Origin: Sweltsa coloradensis
Lineage: Eukaryota > Arthropoda > Insecta > Plecoptera > Chloroperlidae
DNA length: 64,000 nt
Reading direction: 5' to 3'
NCBI GenBank assembly: GCA_024449915.1
Contig: JAMZAV010000152.1
Span: 186,001-250,000 of the forward strand
The translations under genes and the position numbers were made by a program. This document shows, one piece after another, positions 32,146 through 43,320 of this stretch (positions within the stretch are counted from its first letter, which is position 1; each line of letters starts with the position of its first letter). The notes under the pieces were generated by a model. That model was given only the letters and a program-made list of their open reading frames with translations. It searched no databases and had not been told where the DNA came from.

Positions 32146-33212
32146 GTTGTAGTTCTGTTTTTGTTAGTTGTTGTATTATTTATAGTAAAGTTTTTGTAGT
32201 GATTTTGTAATATTTATTGATATGGTATGTAATACTGTATTTAACTTAGACATTATATTTTATTAAATATTGTATTAGAGGGTGACAGGTACTCACGTAC
32301 TATGGGGCAGATGCTCTTTCTGTCATTCTCGCATTCATTTTTAATGTTAAATGTTCAAATGTTGTAGTACAAAAAATGCAAATATTAATAAATAGATAAA
32401 TACAAAAAATCAATAAGATTAACATTTTCACTTCTTTTACGTACCACTTAGTATAACTGAACTCGTATTTACATTTATTAAGACGGCACATCCCTATCTT
32501 GCCCATGTTGTTTGTCTTAAAACTTACTCACGCAAAAATATCTGAATGATGAACTATTTAAGATTCTTACTTTAAACGAGGCACTTTATTAAGATAAGAT
32601 CTATGCTTGCATGCCCTTTAGAGGATGATTTGAACTACGTTCATACCAGAGTCGATAAAGAAGTTTCCCCGTTGGCTCAGGTTCATACTGTGAATGTATT
32701 ACGAGAGAAGATAAATGAAAATAGAATATTGATACTTTACATTTTCTTAAAAATATGTGTTTTATCCGCGTATGTTCTACGTCATGAAGTTAGCTTATAT
32801 TTTAAATGTAAATAACTTCGAAATATATTACGAAATATATATAAAATGTATCAGCTTTTCAAACATTTACAAAGCTCGTCTTCCATGGTTATATTACAAC
32901 TTTCCAATGTTAATCGTAAGGGAATTTTTAAGCGTATGAATAGTTTTATAATTTCTTTATAGCGATTCTCGTCTTGATAATTTCGCTGTTTAAAAGTGCG
33001 ATACACAACATTTTAAACGATCGGGATATTGATCAAGTTCTGTCGTACCAGAAGCTGTTTCAGCACGGGAAAAAACTACGTAGCTTCGTTTGAATTCAAT
33101 TTTGTGCCCGGAAAATTTCCATAATGGCTCTGAAAGTTTATGATTGATTCTCGACGAAGACAAAGATTGCACATTAAGTAATTCCGCTTGGAAGTAACTT
33201 ACAAGTTTAATA
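32146..33212. other. AT-rich sequence, nothing recognised
   Basis: The first 135 bp may be LINE 3' UTR. No exon or repeat is recognised afterwards. Confidence 0.4.
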
Positions 33213-33865
33213 TGAAAGAGAATCGAGGGGTAGGTGATTGAAAGAGAAGGGGGGGAGGTGGAGGGGTACCGGGGATTGAGGGAGCATAAGGTGAGGGGAG
33301 AGGTGATTGCAGGAGAATAGGGGGATTAAGGGTTAGGTCATTGAAGGTGAATAGGAGGAAGAAGGGGAGGGGGAAGTGATGGAAGGAGAATAGGAGGCAG
33401 GGTGACTGAGAGAATAAGGGAGAAGATAGGTGGGGGTAGGAGATTTATGGAGAATAAGGTAGGGAGATAGGTGATTGAAAGAAAACCGTGGTAGAAGGGA
33501 GAGGGGGAGGCGGGAGGTGGGAGGATGGTGAATGAAGGAGAAAAGGGGAGTGGAAAAGGGGAAAGGAACAGGAGGGAAGAAGGAAAGGAAAGGTTAAGGT
33601 AAAAAGAAAGTGATTCAAAGAGAATAGATGGAGTAGAGGGGGAAAGGTGGGAGGAAGGTAATTAGAAGAAAATAGAGAGAAGTGGGTAACTGAAAAATAT
33701 TAAGGGGAGGAGGAGAGGGTACTAAGAGGGGAGAAGGGGGGGGAGGGGAAATGTTGACTAAAATAAATAGGAGAGGGAGGGGGGAGTTGGAAACTGAAAT
33801 AAAATAAGGGGAGGCAGGCGAGTAACTTAAGGGAGGGGGGCGGGGGGGGATGTCAAAAGAAGAGC
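33213..33865. repeat. Polypurine tract of about 650 bp
   Basis: The plus strand is dominated by GGAGG, GAAGGAGAATAGG, GGTGATTGAAGG and GGGGGG words with few C. Diverged units of roughly AGGTGATTGAAGGAGAATAG recur, suggesting an old minisatellite of 30-60 bp units. Confidence 0.85.
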
Positions 33866-34369
33866 GCGTGCAGTCCCAACGAATGACTGTCTTGACTGTC
33901 CGGTTGATTAGGCCCGAGGTAGCAAGGCCTATTTTCTTTCACTACACAAGGAACAACTTCGCAACGGTGGTAAATTGAAATTGATTGCCGCCGAACTGGG
34001 GACTTAAAAACATTTAACTCGTTTACCTTCTCCGTAAGAACTCAGCTGAAACTAATCCAAAGTTGGGAGACTTTTTGCGATTTATTTCTTGAAACAGAAA
34101 TGGCATCCACTTTGCCTTGCACGTGGAATGTCTGGTGGAAGTTCATTTCTTCGTGTTGAACGTTCTAAAGTTTTTCAACGTCTTTTGTTTTTACATTCTA
34201 TTCATTCATTTGCTAGCCCAGCTTAAGTGATGAAAATTTAAAAAATAAATTATTTTTTGAAGTCAATGAAAAACATGCGAAATAATAAGAAAAAATAAAC
34301 TATAAACCATCTGTTTGTTATAATGTTTTTTTTTAAAGAAAATTTACAACTGTTAACCAATATGGATAG
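33866..34369. other. Non-coding, nothing recognised
   Basis: No conserved reading frame or repeat match is seen. Confidence 0.4.
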
Positions 34370-34370
34370 T

Positions 34371-34492
34371 GACTTGTGTATGCTCACTGGGCTGTTTCGT
34401 CGTGTCGATAATGAGGCACTGCTCGACGTTTCGCCACCAACACGGGTGGCGAATCGACACGACGAAACATCCCAGTGATCATACATAAAGTC
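34371..34492. repeat. Palindrome of about 120 bp
   Basis: The left arm has TGTATGCTCACTGGGCTG and TTTCGTCGTGTCGAT; the right arm has the inverse, ATCGACACGACGAAA and CATCCCAGTGATCATACA. A second inner hairpin (TTCGCCACC / GGTGGCGAA) continues the stem after a short asymmetric insertion. Probably a foldback element or small MITE; flanking duplications are not clear. Confidence 0.8.
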
Positions 34493-34877
34493 ATCTACGG
34501 GTCGTGAAAGCCTACAATAAACATGGATAGTTCTTGAAACATTACGATTGTAATGAATATCCTTTAACAGTAGTTCCAATTATGTCCAATTATTTGTTTT
34601 TCTAATTGGAAATAATGTTATTTAATTTTTGGTTTAGATATATTAAAAAACTTAATTCAAGAATTCATTCAATTTACAATTTATTTTCAATTATTTGTCA
34701 ACAATTGATTAACGCCCTATTTTTAAGCCTATTCCGTGCCAAAGACGCCACGAAGATAAAAACTACGCTAAATTACAGTTTTTAGTTGTATCTCCAGAGC
34801 GCTGCAAAATATGAAAAATTATTGTAGATTATATTGTAATTTAAACATAACTATATTATGATGAATACATAAATACC

Positions 34878-35085
34878 TACAGAGTTGGCTCAAGCGTTAA
34901 GCGCGCGACTGTGATTCGGGAGATCCCGGATTCAAATCCCGTCGAGACCGGCAATCCTGACTAAAGGCTTTTCCGTCGAGACCGGCAATCCTGACTAAAG
35001 GCTTTTCCGACGTTTTCCTCAGTCGTTAATGCGAATGCAACATTGCACAACGAGCATAGCCCTTACACATTGAATTGTGTGTGAT
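34878..35085 (+). repeat. Family C tRNA-like SINE, copy 2
   Basis: Head TTAAGCGCGCGACTGTGATT with B box GATTCAAATCCCG, then GACCGGCAATCCTGACTAAA. A 34-bp segment is tandemly duplicated (34941-34974 and 34975-35008), a feature not found in the other copies. The tail decays after GTTAATGCGAATGCAA. Confidence 0.85.
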
Positions 35086-35542
35086 ACGTAAAAATAATAA
35101 AATTGTCATTAAAGTAGGTATAATTAAAATTAAGAATATGTGCTTGTCATAAATGAAACAAACCTAGATAATCAAAAAACAATATAAAATTCAACCGTAA
35201 CACAAAAAAGAACATACAATAAAACATTAACAATTATTAACATTCAAACAAACTAACATTATAACTTATAACATTACCCACATAAAAATATATTAACCGC
35301 TATAAAATTATCCAGAAATTGAATTGAAAAGAATAAAGATAAAATGTGACATTATCTCACTAAAAAATCTGTATCAAGATACTTAGAAAGTGACAATAAA
35401 ATCATAGTGTAAACTCCTACTATATTTATAATGTTTCCCAAAGCAATTGATGGGGATCTTTCGCCTTAAAACACACACAACTTATCCATCCACTATCCAC
35501 GCATGAGAGCGATTACAACGTTAAGTTTTATTTTATTTTTAT
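35086..35542. other. AT-rich sequence, nothing recognised
   Basis: No gene or repeat match is seen. Confidence 0.4.
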
Positions 35543-35832
35543 TAAGGGCGCGTCAACCGTTAGGCCATAATGCGCGCCACTCTAGCCTAGGGGATGTGTG
35601 GAGGAATGTTCCATGGAGGGAAGAAGGGGGGTTCTCACTTCGTGATCATCATTGTCGTCGTTCTAGGGAAGAGGGAGAAATCCACGACGACTGCCAGAGC
35701 TCGCCTCTAGTTTCAGAGAGAAATATACTCTCCTACTCACCAGCTGATTTCACGAGATAAACTTTATCTCTTTATTCAACTTTTACAATAAGCAGAGCCA
35801 TGCTCTCGATCAATCCTACCCCGGGCCCAAAC
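35543..35832 (+). repeat. Family A interspersed repeat, copy 6, most complete
   Basis: It runs from AAGGGCGCGTCAACCGTTAG through CTCTAGCCTAGGGGATG, the GTCGTCG stretch and AGCTCGCCTCTAGTTTC to AGCAGAGCCATGCTCTCG and CCCCGGGCCCAAACGG. It gives the best view of both ends, about 290 bp. The 85-residue frame over it is not conserved among copies. Confidence 0.85.
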
Positions 35833-35844
35833 GGTGTGGTCACA

Positions 35845-36278
35845 ACAATTATATTTAACATCTATAGTAGGCTAGATCCCCAGTCTCCAATACGTCCGCA
35901 CAGGCGCTAGCGTAGCAAATTGAAGCATCAATCTGACCTATTCAAGATGGCGATTTGGCGTTTCAATTTATGCTTTACATTATGTTTTAAATGGGATTAA
36001 GTATTTTTCTGGATTGTTTTGTATGGTTTTAGCTTGTGCAGCATGGGAATGCACAAACAGAAACAATAAAAAGTTATTGAATTTAGTAATCATTTGGCGT
36101 TTATTGCTAATATGCTCACCTGTCAACCTGACGGCCACCTTGAAAAATATTTGTGCTACAAATCGCTACAAACTAATTTAACATATACAAACTGACCTAT
36201 TCAAGATGGCTTCTAATTGTCAAGGCAGTGGACCAATGACTGGGGATCTAGCCTACTATAGGTGTTAAATATCATTGG
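35845..36278 (+). mobile_element. Family J inverted-repeat element, copy 1
   Basis: Both ends carry CTATAGTAGGCTAGATCCCC in inverted order, extended outwards by ATATTTAACA; the outermost word appears to be CCAATG. The inverted similarity continues inwards in part (AAGATGGC, TGACCTATTC). The interior contains TGTGCAGCATGGGAATGCAC. A second copy in the opposite orientation is at 42337. No coding. Superfamily unknown because the target duplication is unclear. Confidence 0.85.
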
Positions 36279-36722
36279 GTCAGAACGTCACATATAGCCA
36301 CCATTCACCTTGTGTAGTGGTGCGCTTCGGCTATTACCCCGCGTTTAACGCGGGGTCGAACAGATAATATGATAACTGAGGGTAAATGACGAATTGCCTT
36401 CCCTCGCATTAATCTACTGTGTGCGCCAGGAAATCAACACGCATGGATTTATGCATTGACCTCGCATTATCCCTCTATGCGGGTTAAACGTAGTGTGTGC
36501 GGTTTGACGCTAGATGGCGGTGTAAGCGGCAAGGAACAGAGCCATCTAGAAGAGAACCCGCGAACTAAAGCTATTATTTTGTTGTTGTCTAGTTCAACTA
36601 AATCTCCTAGCAAACTTTTGGGATCGTTTAAATGTTTTAAAAACAGTTTCAGTTACAAATTTACTTTGTCTTTCGTGGGAAACCTGCCCAGAGAAATGAG
36701 AATAGCGGAAAAAAAGAAAAAT
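36279..36722. other. Non-coding with a GC hairpin and a CTCF-like word
   Basis: CCCCGCGTTTAACGCGGGG near 36338 is a perfect hairpin sequence. GCTAGATGGCGGTG near 36508 fits the insect CTCF core as I remember it and is mirrored by GCCATCTAG 30 bp on. The 91-residue frame at 36456 has no recognisable motif. Confidence 0.4.
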
Positions 36723-37143
36723 CATATTTAGAGTCTACCCACTCAGCCATAATTGATTTTTCAGTTGGAGACTTTAAACCATAAACGACCAAGCCAACCC
36801 TGTAGGCCCCGACGCAATCGACGAGTGAGCGATAACCAACAAAAGATCGCTATATATTTTTTAATAGGAAATATAGCAATCAGTTCACAGTTGTATGGAC
36901 TGTGCGAACACCCGCGGATCAACGCCAGAATCAACAAAGCCGATTCAGAACAACAATGAATTTTAGTAAGTGCATCGTTGCTAGGACGGCTCTTAGGTCA
37001 CCGTTTACTAATTCCAAACACAAGAGGTGATGGACTTGAATCCATATAAGAAGTTAAAAAACTTCCACCTGAATCGGTTATCGAACTCGGGACGTTCTGC
37101 TCTGAAAGCAGGTAGGCTAACCACTACTCCAACGATCCAATGC
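36723..37143 (-). repeat. Family B SINE, full length, subfamily I
   Basis: From the tail inverse ATTTAGAGTCTACCCACTCA to the tRNA-like head, whose inverse reads ATCGAACTCGGGACG ... AGGCTAACCACTACTCCAAC. Body words CAATCGACGAGTGAGCGATA and CACCCGCGGATCAACGCC mark subfamily I. Confidence 0.9.
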
Positions 37144-37735
37144 ATGCCCCTCTTCAGGTGTCTAACTAGTGGCCTGGAGGTTTAGAGAACCTTGTTTTGT
37201 GATTTTAACGATAGGTCATAGCTCATCCATAAACGCGTTATACATGTCCCTGTTAAACATAGACATCACTCGTTGCTTGATAGCGCAAGACAAGTGTAAA
37301 TGAAGTGGAATATCTCAGTTGAAGTTATCTGTGAAAATAGCCTTTTAGTCATCCTAGAAACTGACAGTCTGACTGTTTAGAATATTCGAGAGTGTATGTT
37401 GGGCGGAGGAGGGCGGGGGGAGGGGGGAGGGGGAAGATGCGTCAGGGGAAACTACTCTAACCTCACTTGACAAACAACTGAATCCGAGAAGAAAGAATTG
37501 AAGTACTTTAGTTTCGAGTGACGTCGTCATTTATTTGAGGCGTCGAATTGAGCGCCCAAGTACCCGTATGATGATAGTATATTTTGGCAGGAGAGACTCG
37601 GCGAGAAATTCCCGAAAGTCATCGTTCTAAAGCAGGATTCACACAAATAGTTTCGTTTTAAGAGCGCTTTCCACACAAACATTCAACTCGCAGCCAAGGG
37701 ACCAATATTGTGCGTTTCTGGTCATTTGTGAAGTT
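37144..37735. other. Non-coding, with a family C fragment
   Basis: ATGCCCCTCTTCAGGTGTCT at 37143-37162 is the tail part of family C. A G-rich patch lies at about 37405-37435. Nothing else is recognised. Confidence 0.45.
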
Positions 37736-38605
37736 CGTTGGTGTTGTGGTTAGAAGCTCTGCTTCCAATGCTGATGATTACCGCTTTAGCCAGAAGTCTT
37801 CAAACTTTTGTTGTGGACTTGTCTTATACTGCACTAAAAAGGACCGTTTAAAAAATTATATCTTGTAAATGTGATTTTACACGAATGTTTCAATTTTTTT
37901 AATCCAGAAATTTGCGGAAATTGGCGTTTTGGGGATTTTTTAAAATCGTCTTCAACTTGGTTCTTTTTTGTTCTACGTAGATACTAGAGCATCATACCAA
38001 TCTTAAAGAATGTGTAAAGGTGATTTTGGATCCAGCCTAGCAACAAAGAACACATTACATTTTAAGAGCGTTCTGAATGAGCCTTAATTGTTAATTCCGG
38101 CGCTGCCCGCAAATGGAATCGTGTCTAACTTGATTGATCGGTGTTTCCTACTTAAATATTCTGGTCTCTAGTTGGTCACTGTTCGCTCGTCGATGGTGTC
38201 GGCGCCTACAAGGTTGGTATGGTCGGCTTTAAATTTAATGTCTCCCACTGAAAATCAGTTATGTGTAGTGATGGGTAAATTCCGGGAACTTATTTCGAGG
38301 ATATTCCCGGGAATATTAGGCAGAATTTTTAAGTGAATTTTCGATCAAAGTAAAAATGACCACAAACTAAAAAGCATTATTTTATTTTTATTAATTTAGA
38401 CATTAGGCCTTCTACATCGGTAGCGCCTAGGGCCCAAGTGGAATCCAATTTTGTGTGATTTAGCCTAAGCTACATAGCCTATCCGGGAATTGTACGGGAA
38501 TTAAATTTAGGTCGGACTTTCCCAAATGAATTCTCCCAGTCCATCATAGTTATGTGACTGGAGACTCCAAATACGAATTAATTTATTTGATTAATTTATT
38601 ATTTA
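37736..38605 (+). repeat. Family B SINE, subfamily II, split by a hAT insertion
   Basis: Decayed tRNA-like head (GTTGTGGTTAGAAGCTCTGC), then TGATTTTGGATCCAGCCTAG, TTGATTGATCGGTGTTTCC, CTCGTCGATGGTGTCGGCG and CACTGAAAATCAGTTATGTG. There the hAT-like element at 38266 interrupts it, and the SINE resumes at GTTATGTGACTGGAGACTC with an ATTT tail. Confidence 0.9.
38266..38548. mobile_element. hAT-like MITE inside a SINE, 8-bp target duplication
   Basis: The element is 283 bp and starts TAGTGATGGGTAAATTCCGG. Its other end, read inverted, starts TATGATGGACTGGGAG, a partial match. GTTATGTG lies on both sides (38258-38265 and 38549-38556) and occurs once in intact SINE copies, e.g. near 59430. 8-bp duplications and TAGTGATGGG ends fit hAT. 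No transposase. Confidence 0.88.
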
Positions 38606-39589
38606 CGTTCAGCAATCAGCATGTGGCAAATAGCAAAGTAATTAATAGCACAAAGTTGTTATATATTGTTCGTTTATAAATCGTAATTCCTTTCTTTGTG
38701 TTTTATCAGTACAATGACAGGACACGTCGATAAGATTAGGAAATAAATTAGGGGTAAATTTAAAGCATTAAGTAAAGATTATGAATTTAAAACCGAAAAT
38801 TGCGTTATTTGAAAAGTTACGTTTTGGGATTGAAGGCGCAATACCAATCAATATTACATTCGTTCAACTATTGAGGATATTTCAGGGCTACACCAGGGTT
38901 TTGACCTATACTATCATTGTAAACTACGCGTTATCATAAATTGTTATTTGCTATATTTATTTCCATCAAAGAAACGTGGAACAATAAAACGCGTAATGTA
39001 CGTTATAGAAAACCCGCCCCAGTAACTGGAAGAGTAGACAATAAACACACATTTATTTATTAACCTCTTCAGCGCTAAGACTCTAGTTCTTAGAATGTCG
39101 TCTGCGAATCACTGCAACTTGATCCCTCTCTCCTTCCACCGCACATAAACACATCTGCGTTTTACTGCGCACCGTACAGAGCCTCTTAGATCCACACTGC
39201 TCGAGTCAAGGTCATCGCGCCGGAGAGCAGTTGGGGGATTCCCCCAGCTGGTCGACCTTACTGTAGGATTGTACGCTACACTAGAAGAAAGTTGCTAATT
39301 TGTCGCAACACCTTCGTTAAGATGATTGATGCAATAACACCGATTTGGCATAAAATAACACAAGTACGCACCCTTAAAAATACATGAGTTAATTATAAAC
39401 CCTGTGATTATAGCCAGGGTTTCGTTATGGAATCAATTTTTTAAATATTTTTTTCAAATTATGACAATCACTGATGTCAATTGTAAAGAGGAGATTTATA
39501 TATTATTTAATTGTAATATTATATTGGTTAGGGAATAGGACACATAAGACAGTTGGCAAATAGTTATTTGCTCAGCCAAGAAGAATCCA
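38606..39589. other. AT-rich sequence, nothing recognised
   Basis: Near 39229-39251 CAGTTGGGGGATTCCCCCAG is almost perfectly self-complementary. No gene. Confidence 0.4.
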
Positions 39590-39805
39590 AATTCCAAATT
39601 ATATACAACTTTGCAAAGTTGTCAATAAAGCAGCCCTGAAAAGTAGTAGATTTTTAAAATGTTGTCTCAAGCCACAACATAGTCACGAATATAGTCAATT
39701 TCGTCCTTTTCAACAAAATCAATATCGTGGAAATAAAGTTTTTAAAACAAATTGTTTTAAAACCAAATTTAGAAGTGTTACTGTAGAGCCCTATATTTCC
39801 TAAAC
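39590..39805 (-). repeat. Family M repeat, copy 3
   Basis: On the minus strand AATATAGGGCTCTACAGTAAC and ACACTTCTAAATTTGG lead to CGTGACTATG and TTGACAACTTTGCAAAG, in the order seen at 4538 and 58265, but more decayed. Confidence 0.55.
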
Positions 39806-41156
39806 TTTCGTGAGCCGGTCAATCTCATATATCCTCTTGCCAGCTAAGTCTTATTTTTCATCCAGCCCAGTCTTACACTAAATAACATTTTATGAAAAGA
39901 AAAGTACAATTAGGTACATTTTTTCGTTCGGTATTTCAGATTTGAAAACATTATAGAGGTTATATACATTTTTTACATTCAATCATTATTCATATTATTC
40001 CATGCAAATCTTGTTGTTAAATATGTCTAAGCAATTACATAATGAAAAAAACAAGCCAGTACTTGTGCTTGTATTGTTGTGTATTGATATTTGTGAAGTA
40101 TTTAAGTTATTCGCTTTAAATGAGAGTCACTGATGTAATTGTAAGTATATGAGAGAAAGAGAGAGAGGAGAGAGAGAGACATAATATTATTGAAGTAGTT
40201 TGAGCTCGACATGGGGCAACCATTAGGATAACGAATTAAGAGCCTTGCTATTTGAATAGACAACTTGTATGGGAATCTTCTAGAGTCCCCTCCCCTTCCT
40301 ACCCCTCACCACCTTCTTGTATTCCCCGCCAAGAAGGAGGCATTACCGAGAAAACTCAACGAAGACATACAAGAAGCTTCCATTCAATAGAAAGAAGACA
40401 TTTTGACTTGGTTGAGTGGAGTTTTATACGGGAACCTCTTGAATATTGTAAAGATATAGAAAACACGCAGACGTACACCAACATAACGATGATGTGACGT
40501 CAGCATTTTAGTTGAGATGCTCACTCCGATGCTTTTGTCATGACATTTCAATACCGAGTCTTCACTAATGCGTTTTAGTTTGAGTTGGGAAGTAAATAAA
40601 AGTACAGGTAGGGTTATAATAGACGGGAATTAAAAGCCAAAATCTAAAATGTTAAGTGGTTAACGTTTTTAAATATATATGAAAACATAAAAAAACATTT
40701 GAGTAAGGAATTAATTTTTATAATAGCAAACAAAGATCGACATAGATGTATAAAAAAGTAGTAAAAAGTAATTTCTAAAATTTTGATTTCAAATTTGGTA
40801 AAAACGATCTCAAAATTATAATCATACGAACAAAAATAAATTAGAGTACACTTACAAATACACTGTTTCTATTATAAAAATGTAAATATTTATTTATTTA
40901 TAACAATAAAATTTTGAAATGTGCGTACTTAAATTTTAAGCATAGAAAGGTAGAAATTAAAAAAAATCTCGATTGTGAGCGATAAATTAATCAATGCGTA
41001 AAGAACAGATTGTCAAAGGAGGATACAAAACTCTAGAGACAATATTTTCCTTCATCGTTCAAGTCGTCTTGACAGTTTGAGTTCAAACATAGAAGAAACC
41101 CCCAGCCTCCTTACCTGTAGGGTCACACAACGCAGTCTGTGCCATCGGACACAGAA
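39806..41156. other. AT-rich sequence with a GA-rich microsatellite
   Basis: GAGAGAAAGAGAGAGAGGAG lies near 40150-40180. The 81-residue frame at 40252 has no recognisable motif and no splice context; not called. Confidence 0.4.
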
Positions 41157-41785
41157 GTGTGGCTCTTCGTCTTGCGGTTAGCGTCTCTGCTTCCAATGCA
41201 GAAGTATCAGGCGTCGATTCCGGCTTTAGACAGAAGGTTTTAACCTCTGATGTGGACTTAAGTCCATCAGTTCTTGGCTTAGGAATCTGTAAACGGTGAC
41301 TTTGGAGCCGTCCTAGCAACGAGGCACATAATAAATTATACGGTCGTTCCGAAGTAGCCTTGTTCATTCTGGCGCTGTCCACGGGTGGAATCGTGTCCAG
41401 CTTGATTGATCGGTGTTTCATACTTAAATATGCCGGTTTCTAGTTGGTCATTGTTCACTCGTCGATGGTGTCAGTGCCTAAGGGATGGCTTGGTCGACTA
41501 CATTACTCCATTAATGAATTCTTTGGTGACTAAACTTTGTTTTTCTTAACTTCAGATTTAGAATGTTCTTCTATTAATGAAATGTTTCCCATTAATTTCA
41601 TATTTCATCATTAAATGTTTGTTATACCATCATTGATCATTAATTTTATGTATCATTGCCTTTATTTCAATAATAAATCAATAAAAATATTTTTATTTTT
41701 ATTTTTTTAAATTAATGTTTCCATTAAAAATCAGTTATATATCTGAGAGGGTAGACTCTGAAATTAATATTAGTATTTATTCTTA
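41157..41785 (+). repeat. Family B SINE, subfamily II, with an AT-rich insert
   Basis: Complete head (CTTGCGGTTAGCGTCTCTGC, B box GTCGATTCCGG) and body to GCCTAAGGGATGGCTTGGTC. About 210 bp of unrelated AT-rich sequence (41503-41711, with repeated CATTAAT words) follows before the tail GTAGACTCTGAAATTAATAT. The insert has no clear terminal repeats. Confidence 0.85.
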
Positions 41786-42336
41786 TTTATTGACAATCGA
41801 CTTGTTGTCTTCACTTCACTGGCCACGCTCATCCAATAATATTGTCTTTGCATCCTTACTGCGAGCCTACTCTACAACCCTCCAGCCATTACAAGAGCAT
41901 ACACTTTATAACTTGCTGACAATAGGCCTAGGGTGCAAATTAAAACTGTACGACAGAATGCCTTGAAAGTTTTCCCCCTTCCACCCGCCCACCAAACCTC
42001 CTTCAATTATTTTCTCATACAAAAATTAGAATATTGTGGCCATGTTGACAAACCTTGCCTTTCACTAGCTAATTATTTTGTAAATTTTCTTAATTAACTC
42101 CGACAGCGACTTATCCACACGGCGTAGGCGTAGGAAGTTGTGCGTAGTTAGTGACTTGGTCGGGACGCTGATGCATTCATTCACGGTGGCTGGGTTTTGG
42201 CGTCTGGGGGGAAACTTCGCCTTGTAATATTCAGTTTGTGTGAGAGAAAAAGCTAGAGCTTTGCCTCGAGGCCTAAACACGAAGCCACGCCTAACATTGC
42301 GCTACAACTCACACAGTGGTGTACAGATGAGTATAC
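41786..42336. other. Non-coding, nothing recognised
   Basis: No conserved exon, repeat or RNA gene is seen. Confidence 0.4.
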
Positions 42337-42757
42337 CCAATGGTACATCTATAGTAGGCTAGATCCCCAGTCATTGGTCCACTGGCGTGTCAATTAGAAG
42401 CCATCTTGAATAGGTCAGTTTGCATGTTAAAGTATAGGTTGTAGCAATTTGTAGCCCAAATATTTTTCAAGATGGATGTCAGGTTGACAGTGAACACAAA
42501 ATGATTATCTAAATTCCTTTATGCAATAACTTTGTGTTGTTTCTGTTTGTGCATTCCCATGCTGCACAAGCTAAAACCGTACCAAAATAATCCAGAAAAA
42601 TACTTAATCGCTTTTAAAACATAATGTCAAGCATAAATTAAAACCAAATTGCCATCTTGAATAGGTCAGATTGACACTTTAATTTCCTACGCTAGCGCCT
42701 GTGCGGACGTATTGGAGACTGGGGATCTAGCCTACTATAGATGTTAAATATCATTGG
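42337..42757 (-). mobile_element. Family J inverted-repeat element, copy 2
   Basis: Same ends as copy 1 (CTATAGTAGGCTAGATCCCC) with the interior inverted relative to it: GTCATTGGTCCACTGG comes first and GCTAGCGCCTGTGCGGACG last. The left end lost the ATATTTAACA part. TATACCC-like words lie outside both ends, but they are palindromic, so the target duplication cannot be fixed. Confidence 0.85.
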
Positions 42758-43194
42758 ATATACCCGGGTATAAGGCGTACACCCAAAAATAAATATCAAT
42801 CCCTTTGTATACCAAAAGAAAATCAGGGTGCATGCTGAAACGCTGTATGGTGAATATCTCTTTGTACAAATGTGTAAATCCAATGTCAAGTCACAGAACA
42901 TAATATAATTTTGCAATCACAACAATCATCACCACCACTAAAAAATGTTGTAAAAGAACATTCTAAAAACTCGCTTAAATACTACAATCACACTATAAGA
43001 ATCTAACCATTTTCCGGGACCGCATTAGCTTCAGGGCCTCCCCCAGCTTTATACCCAGGAAAGCGCGTATACAAATTCAATTGGTTATATTACTGACGCA
43101 GAGTCTAGAAGTCTTATCTTAGTAGCAATAAAATAAAAAAATACATAAATACAAATTATTTTCGAATAATTTTATCGACTAGGCCTATATAGCT
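42758..43194. other. Non-coding, nothing recognised
   Basis: No gene or repeat match was found. Confidence 0.4.
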
Positions 43195-43320
43195 AATGCA
43201 TAAAGCGGGATACACTCGGGAGGTCTTCGGTTGATACCCTCTACCTGCAATCCTAGCTGATTTTTTCAAAGATTTCTCCTGTCGTTAAGACGAAGCCACA
43301 CCTTGTCCTGCAGCCATTAA
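43195..43320 (+). repeat. Family C SINE, decayed copy
   Basis: CGGGATACACTCGGGAGGTC, GGTTGATACCC, GCAATCCTAGCTGA and TTCTCCTGTCGTTAA follow family C order with many changes. Confidence 0.55.
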
